From: Alkalimonas mucilaginosa
Lineage (GTDB): Bacteria > Pseudomonadota > Gammaproteobacteria > Enterobacterales > Alteromonadaceae
Length of the DNA: 64,000 nucleotides
Assembly: GCF_036327005.1 (NCBI RefSeq)
Contig: NZ_JAUGZK010000007.1
Span: 124,001-188,000 of the forward strand
Direction: 5' to 3'
The position numbers and the translations under genes are program-made. The notes below the pieces were generated by a model. It was given only the letters and a program-made list of their open reading frames with translations. It searched no databases and was not told the DNA's origin. Positions 61,421 to 64,000 of the stretch are shown in pieces. The stretch's first letter is position 1. Each line of letters opens with the position of its first letter.

Positions 61421-64000
61421 CTAATCAGCTGCTGCCACTGCATAGCGGCTGGCCAGCCGGCTTTCACCCAGGCCACTTTTACGCGTCACCACCAGCTGGG
61501 TGGGGATGCGCTCTTTCATCGCTTCAATATGACTAATCACCCCAATCATCTTGCCGCTGGCATTGAGGTTATCCAGCGCATCCAGCGCAATATCCAGCGT
61601 TTCGCTGTCCAAAGTGCCAAAACCCTCATCCAAAAACAGCGAGTCGATGCTGGTTTTATGGCTGACCAGATCCGACAGCGCCAGCGCCAGTGCCAGACTG
61701 ACCAGAAAGCTTTCGCCGCCAGATAAGGTGCGGGTATCGCGCACCGCATCGCCTTGCCAGGTATCCAGTACGCTCAGCTCCAGCCCTTCGCCGGCTTTGC
61801 GCTGCAACTGATAGCGGCCATGCAATCGCTGCAGTTGCTGATTGGCCAGATAGATCAAATGATCCAGCGTTAACCCCTGGGCGAACTTGCGGAATTTGGC
61901 ACCATCGCGTGAGCCAATCAGCCCATGCAAATAGCTGAGATCGTCCAGCTGCTCGCGCTTGGTGCGGATGTCTGACAGCAACTGCTGCTGCTCGGTGCGA
62001 AGCCGCTCATCCTGCTGCAATTGACTGCTGATGCTGCCAAGCTGCTGGTTCAGGGCATCCAGTTGCTGGTGCAGGCTATCGAGCTGCTGCTCGGTGACGC
62101 TGGCATCGGCTTGGACATACTGGCTGGCATGGGCGTCATCCTGCAATTGCTGCCACTGGCGATCGAGCTGCTGCCTGGCAAATTCTGCCTGTTGCTTTTG
62201 CTGCAGCAATTGCTCACGCAGTTGCTGCAGTTGTTGCTTATCTTCAGGGGTGAGCAGGGCGCGTAGGAAGCTTTGCTCGTCGACAAAAATTGAAGCCTGC
62301 AAGGCCTGCTCAAACGCCTGGCGCTGCTGCTGGCTGCGCTCTTGCCATTGCTGTTGGCTCTGTTGCAGGCTTTGGATGCTGGCGCTTAGCTGATCCCAGG
62401 CCTGTTGTTGCTGCTGACGTTGCAGCTCAGCCTGCTGCAGCTGGTGCTCAGCATGCTCCAACCGCTGCATGCTTTGCTGGCGCTCGACAGCGGGATCCTT
62501 ATCGGCAAACAGCTGCTGCCGTTGCTTTTGTAATTGGCCGAGCTCTGCGTCACTTGCTTTTAGGGAAGCGCTGCGGCTTTGCAGCCACTCCGTCAGCTCC
62601 TGCTGCTGTTGCTGCAAATACTGGGTCTCGCTTTGCTGGCGCTCTAGCTGCGGTTTTAAATCGTGCAGCTGTTGTTGTTTGTGTTGCCACAGCTCGGCAT
62701 CCTGCTGTTTCTTAACAAGGAAGTCGGCAAAATCAGCTGGCGCTGGCATGCTTTGCTGCTGAGCCTGCAGCAGTTGGCTGATGTGTTGCCACTCGGCGCT
62801 TAGCTCTTGTTCCAGCTTACTTCGTGCTGTTTGCTCGGTACTCAGGCGCTCTTGTTGTTGTGTCTGCTGTTCATGGCACGCCAGGTGTTGCTGCCTGGCT
62901 TGCTGCAGCTGGTGCTCCAGTTGTTGGCAGTGTTGCTGTTGCTGCTGCCATTGCTGGTTCAGTGCGCGCAGCTGCTGAATACGGGCGCTTAGCTGCTCGA
63001 TCTCTGCCTGCTGGCTGGTCAAAAGAGCGCTTAGCGCTGTGCCGTCGTCAATCGCCGTGCTTGTTGGTACGGCGGTCTGCCTGGCCAGGCACTGTTGCCA
63101 CTCCTGCTGCAGCTGCTGTTGCTCAGTGACCAGTTGCTCGTTGGCCGTCTGAAGCTCAGCCTGATGGCGCTGGCAGCTATCCAGCTCCGCCCGCAGTTGT
63201 TTGCCTTGCTCTTCCAGAGCTTTGAGTTCAGATAAAGCCTGATCGCGCTGCTGAAGGTGCTCCGCCGGGTTGTACGCATGCCCATCCAGTGCCGGGTGCT
63301 GCTCGCTGCCACAGAGCGGGCAGGGGCTGCCGGGGGCAAGCTCTGAGCGGTACTGCGCCAGTTGCTCATCTTGCGTCACCAGCTTGCTCAGGGCCTCGCT
63401 CAGTTGGCGCTGCTGGCGGTATTGTGTTGTCAGGTTTTGGTGTTGCTGCTGCAATGCTTGCAGGTTTTGGCTCACTTGCTGCAACTTCAGCTGCTTTTCC
63501 TGCTGCTGGGCGGCGTTTTGTTGGTAATGCTTTTGCACTTGCTGCAAGGCATGCCAGTGGGGCAACTGTTGGTTGATGGCATCCCGTGCGGCTTCGTCCT
63601 GCTCCAGTGGACGGCCTTGCCCAACTTCTTGCAGCAATTGCTGTGTCTCTGCGACTTGTTGCTGCGCCGGTTGCAGCTGTTTTTCCAATGCCTGGCAGTG
63701 GTTGCTTAGTTCCGCTGCTTTGGCGCTGCTGCCGGCCAGTTGCTGTTTGCAGTCCGTCCGCTGTTGCTGCTTTTCGCTCAGTCGTTGCTGCAGTTGCAGG
63801 CAGCTTCGATGCAGCTGTTGCAAGCGGCCTAGTTCACGGCCAAGCTGGGCATCGGCCTGGTGCTCCTGCAGGTAGCTATTCAATTGCTGCAAGGTTTTGC
63901 TCAGTTCTGTCAACTGCTGGGCTTTATCCTTAAGCTGCTGCTCCAGTTGCTGCAGCTTTTGCTGCTGGCTGCTGTACTCTGCCTGCTGCTGTTGCTGCTG
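61421..64000 (-). CDS. sbcC: Exonuclease SbcC, C-terminal part
   Basis: The frame is open to the right edge of the window, so at least 859 residues are shown and the N-terminal Walker A part is missing. The zinc hook CPLC (near 63311-63331) sits in the middle of a very glutamine-rich coiled coil. The C-terminal ATPase half has the signature LSGGESFLVSLALALALSD and Walker B SLFLDEGFGTLD. SbcC with SbcD cuts DNA hairpins and protein-blocked ends. Confidence 0.94.
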   Translation of the reverse strand, partial: QQQQQQAEYSSQQQKLQQLEQQLKDKAQQLTELSKTLQQLNSYLQEHQADAQLGRELGRLQQLHRSCLQLQQRLSEKQQQRTDCKQQLAGSSAKAAELSNHCQALEKQLQPAQQQVAETQQLLQEVGQGRPLEQDEAARDAINQQLPHWHALQQVQKHYQQNAAQQQEKQLKLQQVSQNLQALQQQHQNLTTQYRQQRQLSEALSKLVTQDEQLAQYRSELAPGSPCPLCGSEQHPALDGHAYNPAEHLQQRDQALSELKALEEQGKQLRAELDSCQRHQAELQTANEQLVTEQQQLQQEWQQCLARQTAVPTSTAIDDGTALSALLTSQQAEIEQLSARIQQLRALNQQWQQQQQHCQQLEHQLQQARQQHLACHEQQTQQQERLSTEQTARSKLEQELSAEWQHISQLLQAQQQSMPAPADFADFLVKKQQDAELWQHKQQQLHDLKPQLERQQSETQYLQQQQQELTEWLQSRSASLKASDAELGQLQKQRQQLFADKDPAVERQQSMQRLEHAEHQLQQAELQRQQQQQAWDQLSASIQSLQQSQQQWQERSQQQRQAFEQALQASIFVDEQSFLRALLTPEDKQQLQQLREQLLQQKQQAEFARQQLDRQWQQLQDDAHASQYVQADASVTEQQLDSLHQQLDALNQQLGSISSQLQQDERLRTEQQQLLSDIRTKREQLDDLSYLHGLIGSRDGAKFRKFAQGLTLDHLIYLANQQLQRLHGRYQLQRKAGEGLELSVLDTWQGDAVRDTRTLSGGESFLVSLALALALSDLVSHKTSIDSLFLDEGFGTLDSETLDIALDALDNLNASGKMIGVISHIEAMKERIPTQLVVTRKSGLGESRLASRYAVAAAD

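Noticed and set aside
61529..63709. Glutamine codon repeats as a possible CRISPR or satellite
   Set aside because: The repeats are irregular, in frame and explained by coiled-coil coding; no spacers.
62290..63933. Several long plus-strand frames opposite sbcC
   Set aside because: They are Cys/Ser/Ala-rich shadows of the glutamine-rich coiled coil; no starts or domains.

Overview
The window looks like ordinary chromosome of an aerobic gammaproteobacterium of the Alteromonadales/Chromatiaceae type; Rheinheimera or Arsukibacterium is my guess from gene content only. Pointers are an Escherichia-like GcvP, a Fur-controlled siderophore receptor with a PepSY/DUF3649/DUF3325 operon, a large carbohydrate-type TonB receptor linked to tryptophan-halogenase-like genes, RhlE, a type II NADH dehydrogenase, GlpK and SbcC. 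No rRNA, tRNA, CRISPR array, complete insertion sequence or prophage was seen. Both ends cut genes: gcvP on the left and sbcC on the right.

Layout. 1-3.9 kb holds the end of gcvP, an M42-like peptidase, chaC and an exported methyltransferase-like protein. 3.9-8.3 kb is a patchwork: an IS66 remnant with one element end, REP-like repeats, a small AT-rich orphan gene, a MerR-methyltransferase fusion, a Fic protein and gene fragments. 8.3-15.5 kb has a LysR/oxidoreductase pair, a fosmidomycin-type exporter, a catalase-like peroxidase with cytochrome b561, a serine hydrolase, and fpr behind an IscR-like site. 15.7-20.5 kb is a TetR-controlled RND efflux operon. 20.6-25.9 kb has a DUF6172 protein, rhlE, a LysR relic, an XRE-cupin/AzlCD export operon and a SatD/DUF3307 pair. 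25.9-34.8 kb holds a hydrolase/two-component operon, a second small hydrolase, a Gdx-type SMR exporter with LysR, a GST/WYL divergon and an ArsR/SRPBCC operon.

34.8-47.9 kb is the most coherent locus. On the minus strand, in transcription order, lie a TonB receptor, a halogenase-like protein, SapC, a JmjC-like cupin protein, a second halogenase-like protein, a DUF6445 protein, a GH1 beta-glucosidase, a GPH sugar transporter and a LacI repressor. An HxpB-type sugar-phosphate phosphatase diverges from it. Three LacI-type palindromes (38581, 47461, 47674) tie the locus into one inferred beta-glucoside regulon. 48.6-53.2 kb is the Fur-controlled iron operon. 53.4-64 kb has ndh, glpK, a small solute-binding protein, a c-di-GMP phosphodiesterase with a dead GGDEF domain, a TauE/SafE exporter and sbcC.

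The best candidate for undescribed biology is the receptor/halogenase/SapC/cupin/DUF6445 module: its companion enzymes have no obvious role in sugar breakdown but are packed into a sugar regulon. Smaller points are the MerR-methyltransferase fusion behind a 19-bp-spacer promoter, G9 tracts inside the Fic and one halogenase gene, and several clear palindromic operators beside their likely regulators. All positions and motifs come from reading the sequence; family names rest on remembered family features, not on a search.
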